A stretch of DNA of 64,000 nt from Limnoperna fortunei (Eukaryota; Mollusca; Bivalvia; Mytilida; Modiolidae), in NCBI GenBank assembly GCA_944474755.1, contig OX104113.1:70735917-70799916 (forward strand), written 5' to 3'. Every line of letters begins with the position of its first letter. The first letter of the stretch is position 1. This document shows positions 23,036 through 35,040 of this stretch, one piece after another. Below the pieces are notes generated by a model. The model was given only the letters and a program-made list of their open reading frames with translations. It did not search any database and was not told where the DNA came from. A program made the translations under genes and the position numbers.

Positions 23036-24786
23036 GATTGGCATATAATGATTTGCTTTTCTAAATCTGCTAAGTGTTATAGCTGCAGAATGGGAAATAA
23101 GACTTAAATATTTCTCAAATTCAAAGTTCTTTGTAAAATAATTTCTAGGTAACTGCTCTTGTTGATTCATTTAGACAATCATGAAATTTCTGAATAAATT
23201 AATTATTAAGGCGTAGCTTTACAATACTTTTAATCCATTCTTTATCGTAACTTGTTTTATTTCCCATACATACAATAGACCGAACTCGTTTAACTTTTTC
23301 TAAATGAAATTTACACATTCAAATAATTTCCTTCTTTCATTTAGTTTCCTAGAATGTTTGTAAAAAAGTTACCATATCACCGAGCGACAACAACTCACGA
23401 AGCGTCATCAATTCTTCTACAACTCTTTCATTCCTTATCATCTTTCCTGTCATTGTTCTGATTATTCTTTCTTTGTTATTGTATAATTGATTTTCTCTTT
23501 ACTTTTTGTATAATTAAATGTAATTCATGTTATGTCACCATGTCCATATATAACTTGTATCATATTTTAAACGGAGAAGATTTCTTAAGTATGTATTACT
23601 TGATCTTGTTTGTTCATTGTACAAATAAAATATGTTTTTAAACTGAAAGAATGTTTGTATATAAAATATGTGCAAATTTCGTCTTTTTACCGGTTAGTAA
23701 AAAAGTCCAAAAATTCATCATCCTAACTTTAATATCAAAACTGAATGTCGACCAAGTTCTCCGTAAACCATATAGTTTGGAATTGAAAAATTATTTAGAT
23801 GTACCCTGTTAAGAATTTCAGTTTCAGTCAAATCCCCTAATTTCTCATCCATGCAAAATTATAGGCTAGACCAGTCTATCAAAAAGATAGAGCTGTGTAT
23901 CAAATGAGAGTTTATAATTTCTTACGAACTAAAGAAAATCGTGCATTGCCCTTTTCCACTTGTTTGCTTGACATTTTTTGTAAGATAAAAGTAACATGTG
24001 TTTGATAATGTGACTCCCCAAAAATGATTCACTATTTAAATTTCTTCATGCTTATATTTAAAGCTAAAATTTTGAGGTATGACGCAACCAAATATCTTTA
24101 TGTTCGTTTTATCAACATTGACCTTTATTTTCCAGGTATGTCAGTATTTACCAAAACTATTTTCTGACTAACTGATATTGCAGATCTCCTGGCGTTTAGG
24201 TTAACAGAGCGATGCCATCGCGTTCAAACTATAAAAATTTCCAAACAGATTTCTAACTAGCTTTTTAATGTTTGATATACTGGTGAAGCCTACTATATTT
24301 TTCTGCTGTATAAAATCTTCTAAATCATAAAGGTAAAGCGAAAAGAGAAATAATCAATCGGATGTAAGATAACATTGATGTAAGGCATCCGTTCTACTTT
24401 TAAATTTATATTGTAATTTTCATAAAACTATTTAACAAAGGAACTATAAATAACATTATCTTAATTGCCTGATGACTCAGGTCCCGAAACAAGTATTGAC
24501 TTTCAAAAAGTTACTTCTAGCTAAGAAACCTCGATTTTTAGTTTTTATCTAATTACGATTTAAAGAAATGCGTATGATTCAATTGAAATCGGTTTCTATG
24601 AGGTTTATTCTATTAATATGTTATTTTTATCAGTTATAGACGTGTTTATCATATATAATATATTCAGCCTCTTAGTTAATGAAAAAAATGTCAACAATAA
24701 TGTTAATAACATTTCATCTCCAAAGGTATTCATTTTCTCGAATGATAGCTCCACAAATGAAAGAAAAATGACAGCATTCCCTTAAA

Positions 24787-25058
24787 CCAAAAAGAGGGTC
24801 CTCGGTGGCCGAGTGGTTAAGGTAGTTCGTCTACTATTGATCACGTGGACTGTCAACACTGAGATTGCGGGTTTAATTCTCACCGCAGGAAGGGTGTACT
24901 CGACCCAAATCTTAATTGACAAGGATTTCCAGTTTTTCTACGCAGGTCGAGGGTTTTCTCCGGGTACTCCGGCTTCCTACCCCAATAAAAACTGAACTCC
25001 ATAATATAGCTGAAAAATTGCTGAAAGTGGCGTTAAACACCATCAAACAACCAAAAGA
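24787..25058 (+). mobile_element. tRNA-derived SINE, copy B
   Basis: This is the duplicate of the SINE at 14620-14874, differing at a handful of bases (for example TCCTCGG for TCATCGG, GGACTGTC for GGTCTGTC, CATAATATAG for CATGATATAG). It has the same flanking CCAAAAAG/CCAAAAGA, so it was copied by the segmental duplication and did not insert separately. Confidence 0.85.
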
Positions 25059-26535
25059 CAGCTAGAACAGTAACTGCTTAATTTTTTTTAAGTTGAATGA
25101 AGACAGATTTTGTGTGGGTAATACGAAAAATGCCAAGTAACGTTGTAATACTGCCACGTTTCTACCCAATAGGAATTTCAAATAAAATGCATACAGTTAA
25201 GGTAATCATATTACCGCTTTAGTCGCAAAATGGCATCTATTTCATCATCAAATTGCCTGACATGAAAACTCACTGTTTATAGGTTTATTATATAGCGGCA
25301 GCAGCACTCACCAAACTGATAACGATGTACCCTTTGATTACTGTTAATACCAAACATGCTTATCTGCCTCAAATTCCTTCAAGTAGTATATTTAGGCTGC
25401 TTTACATAAACAAAGAATTGTGCATAGTCTGCACTTACGCAGTTTTGGAGTTTAGTTAAAAAAACTTAAACATAATTGAAAATATTCATTAAATACCACA
25501 CATTTTCTTGTCCTGTATAAAAACTCTGTTTTTCTACCTGACTCTATATTTGACTACGGGATCATATGATGGACAGACAGTTATGTATGAATATTATTTT
25601 TTTAAACAATGATTGAATTTGAAATGATTTTTGACCACATCTCTTCCCCCACTCCATAAAAAAAATCAAGTGTATATTAAAAAATAATTCTTCCTGCAGT
25701 GTTCAACATAATCTAACAATAGTTATTTATTTATCTTTTATTTAATATTTTGTACGTCTTAAGTATCGAATATCGAACCCACTGCTAACTTCACATCTGT
25801 TCATTGTTTATGTCTATTCTGGACTCTCTTTGTCTTTTAATCCTTTTAAATTTTGTCATTTGTCATAAAATTGTTTCCATAACAAATTACACAATTTTAA
25901 AACGAATTTTCATACTAATTCCTTATGCAAGTCTTGATTTTCTCAAATCCTCAAATCCTACGGTATTTATCGATAAGTTTATCAATTTAAAAGACTGATT
26001 AAAGCAAGCAGAAATACTATAAATTCCGCCATATATTTACTTATAATACTGACTTGTCTTTCTTGCAATGTGTTTTGTTTTTGTTTCTAATATATGATGG
26101 TGTTTTACTCTAATTTTGGAGGTACGAAGCTTAAGTATCCAGGAACAAGCAATCCTTATCAAATCATTGTAAACTTGGAGTCGAATACACATGATCTAAA
26201 GTCCCACTTGAACTGACAATCCAAGTGATCATTAGAAGTGGCTAAACACAAAGACCACCGAGGCACCCCTCCGTATCGATGAAATTAAGCTGTAAAAAGG
26301 GGCTGGGATGAGGACTATATATTGTTGTTGGGAGGTATGGGGCACTATTGAGACGTCGTTCTGAAGTTTTAAATAAAACAGAGAGACTGCATAAATCCTA
26401 ATATCCAAAAGAACTTTGTCTTCACATAAGGGATAGAACATTGCCATATATCCAACCAAGAAAAAATACAGACATACATGCATACATAGAAGCATATTCA
26501 GTAATTGAATTATTCTGTTTGTTTTATCAAATTCC
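25059..26535. repeat. Segmental duplication copy B, right part; no gene seen
   Basis: Nearly identical to 14883-16426 over most of its length, with a 12-bp insertion near 25384 and a ~73-bp gap near 26030. The last ~300 bp are more diverged. Homology ends after GTTTTATCAAATTC. Confidence 0.75.
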
Positions 26536-28434
26536 ATGATCTTTATGAGGCATGGATAATTAAATTATGTTAAAACAGAACCAGATTTTGCAAGAGATTA
26601 TAGAGCTTAAATGAGGTGTTGCTTCTATTGACATTTAAAGTAACGTTAGACCAAAAGTACAAGTTATGTTTTAGTTTATTATCACATGTTTATGATGTTT
26701 TAATTGACATATGTACTGATTATATATTATATTATGATTGTAGTTGCTGTATTAAAAATATATTAGTTACTGCAAGCAACTAAACCTAAATTGTGTTTAG
26801 GTCGTAAGAAAATATGGAATATTAAATAGAAATGTTTTAAATTCGGACAAGCATAGAGAGATAGAATTTAACTGAATTTGGCGTTGTTCCATGAACATGG
26901 AACAACATCATTAAAAGCGAAATATGAAATTAAAGGTACAGTCAAGTGCCTTTCTTTGTTCTTCTGCAGGGCTGTATTCTACGAAGATTTCAAAAACAGA
27001 TCAAGACCGCCGAGGAAAGGAGCACAATTAGTACCTATTGAATAACAATTGGCTGTTAAAAAACGTCCTTCAAATAAGGCACATGTTATCAATCAGACAA
27101 TCTAACAATTGACAGATGAGGTCTTCAGTATATATATTATCTGATTTAGAGTCATTGATGGCTAATTACCAGATATTTATATAGTCTCATTTGTCTGCGT
27201 ATAATAAAATCTAAGCTGCATATATGGCCGTGAAGAGTGTCAAAATTTATAGGTTATAAAACTGTTACATTGGGAAAGAGATCCAGCCCTCAAGATATCT
27301 ATCTGCATGGTCCTTTAAAATATCCACATTTTATTTATGCCACCTATGGGGTAGCACGTGTCACCGTACTTTTTAAGCCCGGTTCATTGCTGTTGAAATA
27401 GTGATCAGGAGTTTTGAAGAGGTTTAGTAGTACACTTAGATGATCCTGCTAAGAAACACTCTGTGCATGGATTTTTGTGAAATTTTGGTAACGAAAAAAG
27501 GATGGAAAAACACAATCTTTTAAAGGGACACCAAAAGATGCCAACACCGATTTACGATTAACAACATTATCCTCTTGTGAAAGGTTAATACATGTGTTAA
27601 TATAATTTCTAAGTGAACTCTCCATAACTAACTAATTAATGTTTTGTAAACTATTTAATGTTTTTTTGCAGATAAAATTGTTGTTACGGGCCATATCTGC
27701 TGGCAGGACAACATATTTGATTAAGTAGCATCTAGATTTCTAAAGACTGATGATGCTTTATTACTCACAGACCTCATTAAAAGACTTATTTTTATTTGAA
27801 TCAATGACTTCAAAGCTTTAATCCACTCGGACAAGATATCAACTTCGTGGTCTTCTTGTTCTGACCATTTTCTGGGTTTCTTTTATTGAATCTATAAATC
27901 TATAATCCCCAGACCTTAAAGCCTGTATTTAAGTGGGGAATTGTGGATACATTGATCAAAAGATCCCACAATAAACGTTTGTAATTGAAAATTTTGGTTG
28001 CAATAAGGGTAGTATAGGGATAAGATACAATTGGAACAGATTTTTTTGAAGTATGGTGGATATAACAGCCTTGTGAAGCAAACTTTTACCAAAAGTGTAT
28101 GCCTATGTTAACGAAAAGTCAAGAAAGTAATGAACAAGGTTCTTGTTCATCCTTGTGTTTTAACCGGTTTCAACAATCTGTGATTTCTAATGTCTAAATA
28201 ATTGAAACTTACCTATATAGAGTGGACGAAGAGTCTGTTACAGGTGACTGATGACATTACTTGTAAAGAGAATGTGGTACTTTGAGTGGAATAGCGTACC
28301 ATTAGGTGCAAAAAATGAGTCCTGTAGTAGGCCATATTATTGATACATCATTCATGCACTACGTTGTCGCCAGTGATTATTATTGACAAGGCCCATCACA
28401 TTCACAATACTTCACATAGAAATGGAAAGCTTAC
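26536..28434. other. AT-rich region without a recognised gene
   Basis: I see no supported coding region. An 11-bp-arm palindrome (GTTGTTCCATG, 2-nt loop, CATGGAACAAC) lies at about 26883-26906. Confidence 0.4.
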
Positions 28435-28659
28435 CTTTACCTTGTAATTGTACCCAATTGTATGGAATTCAATATAGATTTCAACGTAGTATTTAAATTT
28501 TGTACTAAACTTTGGATCTTAGCAGCTGTTTCTTTAAAACTAGCTTTATTTGTGAGGTCATTAGGTACAATTTTACAAATGTTTTTTATGAATGAACTTG
28601 ATGTGCCGCAAAGATAAATTTGGACGAAGACGCGCTCTATTGTGAAAACATGGTCGTCA
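28435..28659 (-). CDS. Candidate internal exon of an unknown minus-strand gene
   Basis: On the minus strand an acceptor (CACTTTCAG) at about 28660 precedes an open stretch of about 74 codons that ends at tandem donor choices (GTAAAG at 28440, GTAAGC at 28434). The predicted peptide is compositionally ordinary and partly amphipathic (around FKETAAKIQSLVQNLNTTLK), unlike the low-complexity frames around it. I recognise no family and found no matching neighbouring exons. It may be a single exon of a gene with large introns, or chance. Confidence 0.3.
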
Positions 28660-31390
28660 CTGAAAGTGAACATAAAGTAAATAAGGAATGCAAGACATTT
28701 TTATAACACGCAAAGTATGCATTATTTCATTATACGGTTCGCATACACATTTGGTCAACGTCAAAATTGAGTGATCTTGGAAATGAAAATTGCATCATCC
28801 TTTAACATCTTCGCAAGATGCAACCTTAACAGCAACATGTATGTTGAGGTCAAAAACACATCTAACCGGAAGTGGTTTTTCGGTATATGGACAAAATTAT
28901 AAGATTTAAAAAACAAAATAAATCTTCAGCCGATAGATATTAAAACATAAGTAAATTAATATTTAAAAGGTTCTACACGAAACACCTTAGTCACTTATTA
29001 GTCTGATACTAAATAGCGATAGTTTCAATCTTTGACGGTCATATTTACGTCAAGAATGAAAATCGTCAATAAATTCGATGCTTGAAAGCAAGCCTCAGAT
29101 AAATTTTTGAATAGACTGTAATATAGTTACGAACAAGTACGACTCATGGGAAACATATAATATGAAGGTAAGATTTCTAATAAATGTAAAAACATTAGAA
29201 TTCATTCACAAGTGTTTGAAATGACACGTGCAAATTATATGGATTTCTCTGCACGGTAATCATATTTTCATAACTCAAATCATTGCATTTGTAATAGACC
29301 GAGTTTCATGCTCAAAACAACAAGAGAAGGTTCTCAATGTTGCGTGTACAATATTACCAATTATAATTTAATGTATTAAATCATTAGTCGGTATAGAATT
29401 ACAACATAATTTACTAAAACTTCATAATATAAAACAAAATAACAATACACATAGCTGTTTATACACTGTGTAAGCTTTTACTAACGAATTATTGGAAAGA
29501 ACTTGAAACATTTCAGACTTTTTGAAATCTAGAAATTATTTGAATAAAAATACAAGTTCAAGGGAAATAACTCCTTACTATATTAAACATAGGTAAAAAT
29601 ATAACACATACCACTTGTGGAGCGAGACACTTTACTGGTAATGGATTTGATTTCTGTTTATAAATCTATCAAATCCTACAAACAAAATATACACAAATAA
29701 ATACTCTTGCTAAGCGTGTTCAAGTACACATCATAATGGAAATATTTATACATAAACAAAATAAAAATATAAAAACGACGCAATTATGAATTGCGTAATT
29801 ACGATCAAATTGTACTTCTTAAATTATAATTTCGTCACATATTTATTTCATTTATACTATCGCTGTTAGCTATACTTTATAACTAACAATACTTTTGGAC
29901 TAATATATAAATGTGTAAAAACTGTACTTCTCGTATTGGTATAAAATATCGATCTTACTATTCGATCACACAGGTGAGCAAATGCTCAAGAAATTGTTTT
30001 CTTATTGAAACTGTGCAAAACTTATTAAAGAAGAAAATATTAGAAAGAAATAAACTTACAGTCAAAGTCAAGCTGTCATCATAACTATACAAAAATGTTG
30101 ACGAAAAATATAATGCTTCCTTCTACATCAATATGTCTATCTGACAAATTTTACAAAAACTACTCACAAAACGCGCCAATAGCTCAACTAGCCAATGGAA
30201 GTAGTCAAATGATTCCCCACTATTTTTATGTAAATTTTAAATGCGCAATACAAGTAAAAATACTCGTATTGTAGATTTTTCCAGAACAATACTGTTCATT
30301 GGGGATAGTTTTCCAAATAAATAAACTCGTCAACTTCTAATGAAATTATAAATACTTTATTAAATCAAAAATTAAATAATCCATGTATTTCTACAATTCA
30401 AATAAAATACAAAATAAATACCCTGCTACACATTGTCTCACACATGGGTTATAACTAATTTTGGGTACAGTTTACTGAACAATTCCGCAATGATATAGTT
30501 CGATGTTTCTATTTACCGAAGTAAGTACTTTCTATCTGTAATATTGTTTTGATTATTTTTCAGGTGAAAAAAATAGGTTTTGTATTGCGAATTGATATAG
30601 TTTTGTTCTTAGCATTTGAATAAAAGTATAATTCTGTTCATATATTCTTACGCGATCCAGCTTGCTAGGTGAATGATCATATAAATGCACATTCAATCTG
30701 CTTTCATCTCAATTGTTAATTATATAATTAAGGCATAACAAGTATGTCCAACAATAATGATCTTCTTGATACTGTTTATAATGGTTAAACAATTTTCGTG
30801 ATGTAAACAGTTAATATTCAAATGCTGCCTGTGCTTCTGAAGCTGATCATCGTGATGAATATATATACTGGCATACCAGTAAACAAGATTTGCACATGTA
30901 GATCTTTGATTATCTTTGCAAAATAAAAATAACACATCAGTCAATGTATTAAGAATTTCGAATATTGTTAACCAGTCCCTTATCTCAGTTGGGATTGCAG
31001 ATTTAACAAATGGTACAAATGTAAATAATTTGGGAGGATGGGACCAAGATGGCACACAGACTTGATGAGGGAAGTATTACGAATCTGTTATTCATGGAAA
31101 ATAAAATGATGAAAACGTTTCTACTTTAACATTTTCTTATTATTGGTTTTATGCACTTTTGAATTTTTCTGTTATTTTGTTGTTGTTGCATCAAACAGAA
31201 ATAAGTAATTTTTTTTTCAATACAGGACTCAAGTGCAATTTCCTGCATCTTTCTTTTACTTTCAATTATTCAAATTTCCAAAAATGTTAACTGGTTTATT
31301 TACTATGCATGCCTTCTATTTTAATACGACCGTAAAAAAATTGCAGGCGTATAATAGTATATGATGCTGTCGTCTGTGTAGTCGTCGTCT
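28660..31390. other. AT-rich region, nothing supported
   Basis: Open frames here, including a 111-residue one at 30720-31055 on the minus strand, lack family motifs, splice context or composition that would support a gene. Confidence 0.4.
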
Positions 31391-31394
31391 GCGT

Positions 31395-31860
31395 CGTTGT
31401 CTTTTGTTCTCACAATAACTTTTGTTCTAGTTATCCAATTGCTTTGAAACTTTACAGTGATGTTTCCTACCATACAGGGATGGATGGGATTGATTTTCAG
31501 GGTCCCCACATTTTTCGATTAGAAATTAGGGACCCAAAGGGGCCAAAAATGCCACTATTTTGTTTGTTCCCACAATTACTTTTGTTCTAGTCATCCAAAT
31601 GCTATGAAAATTTACAATGATTTTACATACCATTAATAGATGAATGGGATTGATTTTTGGGGTCCCACCTTTTCTAGTTTAAAATTAGGGGCCAAAAAGG
31701 GGCAAAAATGGTACCTTTTTATTTGTTTCCACAATAACTTTGGTTCTGGTTTACAGATTGCTTTGAAATTTAACAATAATTGAGATTGACTTTCGGGTTC
31801 TTCCTTTTTCCGTTTAGGAATAAGGGACCCAAAAGGGGCAAAAATGAAACTAGGGTTTTA
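31395..31860. repeat. Three diverged ~155-bp tandem units
   Basis: Each unit has CACAATAACTTTTGTTCTAG, then a CCAATTGCTTTGAAA-like part, a GATGGGATTGATTTT-like part and GGGACCCAAAGGGGCCAAAA. Units begin near 31400, 31565 and 31725, and the third is shortened. The open frame at 31321-31509 is repeat sequence. Confidence 0.75.
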
Positions 31861-32045
31861 ATATATGTTTTAACAGATATGCCAAAACATAAATATTAAT
31901 ATAAACATATATTTTACAAGATAACACTAAAAATATATTTAACACACATTTTTCTTTCTTGTATTGTAAAACATGTTGTTTCATAATAGCTATGTTTGCC
32001 TCTGTACCAGTACATGTGACAATCCATTTCCAATCAGATTGGTTT

Positions 32046-32190
32046 GCAAAATAGCCATTCTGCTCAATAAAAAACCATACTGCACTCTTGTGATTTGATT
32101 TGCTATCATAGTTTCATTCGGAAGATATGATAGCCAATCAAATCATGAGAGTACAATATTGGTTTTTATTGATCAGAATAGGTGTTTTGC
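32046..32190. repeat. Imperfect ~145-bp hairpin (MITE-like)
   Basis: The stretch from GCAAAATAGCCATTCTGCTC to the centre is mirrored as reverse complement, ending at GATCAGAATAGGTGTTTTGC. Shared arm motifs include AATAAAAACC and GATAGCAAATCAAATCA. No coding capacity. Confidence 0.65.
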
Positions 32191-32343
32191 TTGTCATTTT
32201 AACCAGAAATAACTGTTAAATTACCAAATATTGTTGGATTCTTCTTGTTATATTAAATTATTTTGATCTGATAAATTGTTATTTTAAATATTAAGGAAAA
32301 TAAAATATAGTAAAAAAAGTTCCTGTCCATTCCAATTGCATGA

Positions 32344-32514
32344 CTCAATATTATGTAATAAAACAATTACTTCACTTCAATTTGATCAATATGTGGTTTC
32401 ATGGAGCAAGGTACAACAATATTGAACTCGGCTTCGTCTCATACAATATTATTCTATTGTTCCACAAAACTACATATTGATCTCACTCAAGTGCAGTAAT
32501 TATATAATATTGAT
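32344..32514. repeat. Second AT-rich hairpin, ~170 bp
   Basis: TCAATATTATGTAATAAAAC at the left matches the reverse complement of the right end, and GATCAATATGTGGTTTCATG matches the mirror of CCACAAAACTACATATTGATC in imperfect form. The loop holds CTCGGCTTCGTCTCA. Arms are clearly diverged. Confidence 0.6.
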
Positions 32515-33366
32515 CAGTTCTGTTCAAAATACAATAAATGTATTGATATAAAATCAATAATTAAAAACTGACTGAACATCTACTTAATAACAATATTACA
32601 GAAGAAGGAAATTTGCATGTTTATTAATTTTAACAAATATTTGTATTTTCAAAAAATATAACCTGCAAGAAGACCTGCCAAACACAAAATTGTGATTTGC
32701 ATTTAACATTTTAAACTAAATCTATCAAAACCTGTTCCGACATTTCTCACGACAAAATAATGTACATTTAATTGTGTGCATCTGCTATCCTGAGAATTGA
32801 ATAAATAAATAATTTTCTACAAAACTTATTGGTTGTTTAACAACTTGTTATGCATGCTAATAATGTTAAATTTGTTGGATCCAATTTTTTTTATCTTCTT
32901 GTTTTGGTTCCGCAATTGTATAATACATTGCATGTCGTAAAATGTCATACTAACTGACGAAGGTAACGCAACACCACAGGGGCTCGTAAAAATTGATTTA
33001 CTTGCGCTTTCGATTGATACTGGGTTGGTTTTGTTATAGTGTGGGAGAAGGGAAGAAACAGAATCTATACCCGCCAACTTTCAAATTTTTTTTAAAAATA
33101 TTACTTTACCTCTATCTACACGGGTTTGTAATTATTTCTGTTCCTAATTGAATTATCTTCATGAAAAAACCTACCTTTATGTTTCTAATGTCATTTAACT
33201 CTCAAATTTAAATAATTTCCTCCAGTTTGAAACGAAATGGACAATAACCCTGGACGGAAGTGGTGACTTTATCGTTTGTCGTCTTTGAGGCCTTTCGGTA
33301 CTCACTTTCTCAGTAACGATAAAGTCCACTTCCGGCCAGGGTTATTGTCCATTTCGTTTCAAACTG

Positions 33367-35040
33367 TTAACTGAAAAGTTCCAAGACATCAAGCTCATTA
33401 ATGAATCCCTGAAAGGTGCTATCAAAAATGCTAAATTACTGAATCTCACAGACAATTTAAACAAGAACAAGCACCTAATTGCAATCAGCTCATCACTACC
33501 AGGGTCAAAACCCAACAATACTGACGGTGCTGCTACGCTAGCTCAACTTGATGATTCCATTGAGTCTGAACCTAAGAAAGAGTATTTTTGTCCTATTTGT
33601 AAACAACTAGCCGGTGATGATACTATTCATTGTGAAGCATGCAGCGATTGGTTCCACCCAAATTGTGTTAATATGACACTCGATCAAATTAAGAAAATCC
33701 CGTCAAATGTCCCATTTAAATGTACCATATGCTGTGACAATTACAAAAATCTAGGTTCACCAGCACCAACACGACACTTGGCAGTACCAATAGTACCATC
33801 AAATCTGTCATTGAAAACTGATCAAAACACCTTTTTACCACAGTCCCCACAACGTCATCAGATAGCTAATATAACTGCAATAATCAGCAACCCATCAGAA
33901 TGTTCTGCTGATGCTCCGATTGCACTATCTTCAAAGTTTACTTGTAGCGCAACACAAAATAAGTCGTCAATAATAACTTACTGTTCACCAATAGTTAATG
34001 GAAATCAGACGTTTCGTTCGTGTACTACAAACCTGTTTCATCAATCAGTAGCTTCTATTGGTACAACAACTACAACTGTATACTCCATGCCAACAGTAAC
34101 AACAGTAACTTCATCAAACACACGAAAAGCACCAAAACAAGACAAACAATGTCAAGAAATCAATAAACTCAAGTCGTATATCTCAACTCTGAAGCAAAAA
34201 ATCAAGGATCAAGAACACTCATTACATATTGCAAATATGTGCAAATCAGACATTCAGCAGTCCAACATTGTTCCGAATGTCCCGCACGAGGATCCAGACT
34301 CTAGATATATGCAAAAAATAGAAGCGATTGAAAAACGTCTACAGCTACTAAACGATCAACAACTTCATATGTCGATGTCAAACCTCAATACAAAGGTGGA
34401 TAACCTACATCAGTATATACAAAACATCTTTGTACCTCCATATCGAGCTCAATATGGGCATCCGGTTCCACAACTCCCAGTAATGCCACCACCTAACAGA
34501 CAACCAATGAACTACATGTATACACCAAACCAGTTCATTCCGCCACAAGCTCAACTTTTCTTGAATACACCTAACCAGCCTATGCCACCACAGTATATTT
34601 ATCCACATTCGGTACCAGTTGTTATTCCGCCACCTCCATATCACCATGGGAACATAAACTGCCAACCGCAAACAATTGTCAATCAAAATACTGCAGCTCA
34701 ACACCAAAGACAGTATCAAGTTCACCAAAAACATCAAGTTTTATCAAATCGGACCAATACTCAACAACAAATCCAGCCCACAAACCAGTTATCTGGTGGA
34801 GCTGACCTTAGCAATATACATCGACGACCTGTAAACAACTCAAATTCATCAAGTGTCAAACATCAAAATAGTCAACAAGTTCAGCCAACACGTTTGCAAC
34901 AGAATGTTAACTCCCAAACTCAAATTAGTGTAGACAAGATTTCGAGTGGAAATAATGAGCAGCAGCGCCCTTTTCTTGTACAAAGGAGTCCGCCACAGTG
35001 CAATCGGAAAGACTGGGACGAAGGTCTTCGAACAATTTAG
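33367..35040 (+). CDS. LINE ORF1, PHD-finger protein (5'-truncated)
   Basis: The frame is open from the element's left edge to the stop at 35038-35040, with no in-frame ATG before 33673, so the N-terminus is missing. A PHD-type zinc finger occupies about 33589-33735: CPICK, HCEACSDWFH, NCVNM, CTICCD give the C4HC3 spacing. A coiled coil follows (34150-34260, KLKSYISTLKQKIKDQEHSL), then a long proline- and glutamine-rich tail. PHD-bearing ORF1 proteins are known from CR1/L2-related LINEs, where ORF1 is thought to bind nucleic acid and help form the RNP. The end overlaps the ORF2 start at 34998 in another frame. This is a genuine retrotransposon gene, not a host PHD protein. Confidence 0.85.
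   Translation, partial: LTEKFQDIKLINESLKGAIKNAKLLNLTDNLNKNKHLIAISSSLPGSKPNNTDGAATLAQLDDSIESEPKKEYFCPICKQLAGDDTIHCEACSDWFHPNCVNMTLDQIKKIPSNVPFKCTICCDNYKNLGSPAPTRHLAVPIVPSNLSLKTDQNTFLPQSPQRHQIANITAIISNPSECSADAPIALSSKFTCSATQNKSSIITYCSPIVNGNQTFRSCTTNLFHQSVASIGTTTTTVYSMPTVTTVTSSNTRKAPKQDKQCQEINKLKSYISTLKQKIKDQEHSLHIANMCKSDIQQSNIVPNVPHEDPDSRYMQKIEAIEKRLQLLNDQQLHMSMSNLNTKVDNLHQYIQNIFVPPYRAQYGHPVPQLPVMPPPNRQPMNYMYTPNQFIPPQAQLFLNTPNQPMPPQYIYPHSVPVVIPPPPYHHGNINCQPQTIVNQNTAAQHQRQYQVHQKHQVLSNRTNTQQQIQPTNQLSGGADLSNIHRRPVNNSNSSSVKHQNSQQVQPTRLQQNVNSQTQISVDKISSGNNEQQRPFLVQRSPPQCNRKDWDEGLRTI

Larger units (their letters stand above)
19325..24430 (-). pseudogene. Decayed LINE RT, copy B, interrupted by a DNA transposon
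   Basis: Segments 19325-19488 and 23036-24430 together match the LINE relic at 12712-14260. The C-terminal knuckle region is split between them by the 3,547-bp element at 19489-23035. Part of the tail is readable at 22982-23170 on the minus strand (NYFTKNFEFEKYLSLISHSA), where the frame then runs into the transposon end. Confidence 0.75.

Noticed and set aside
8820..26535. Copies A and B as long terminal repeats of a giant retroelement
   Set aside because: They contain a LINE relic, a SINE and a minisatellite, have no LTR ends, and differ by large indels. A segmental duplication explains them better.
30720..31055. 111-codon minus-strand frame
   Set aside because: No motif, no splice context, and composition like the surrounding AT-rich DNA.
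33231..33366. Twin-priming 5' inversion of the LINE
   Set aside because: The inverted part continues past the LINE's 3' end (38474-38637), so it belongs to a pre-existing palindrome.
33589..33735. Host PHD-finger gene
   Set aside because: The frame leads into a LINE ORF1 that overlaps an endonuclease/RT ORF2, inside an element with a target duplication.
34405..34737. 110-codon minus-strand frame
   Set aside because: It is the antisense shadow of the proline/glutamine-rich part of LINE ORF1.
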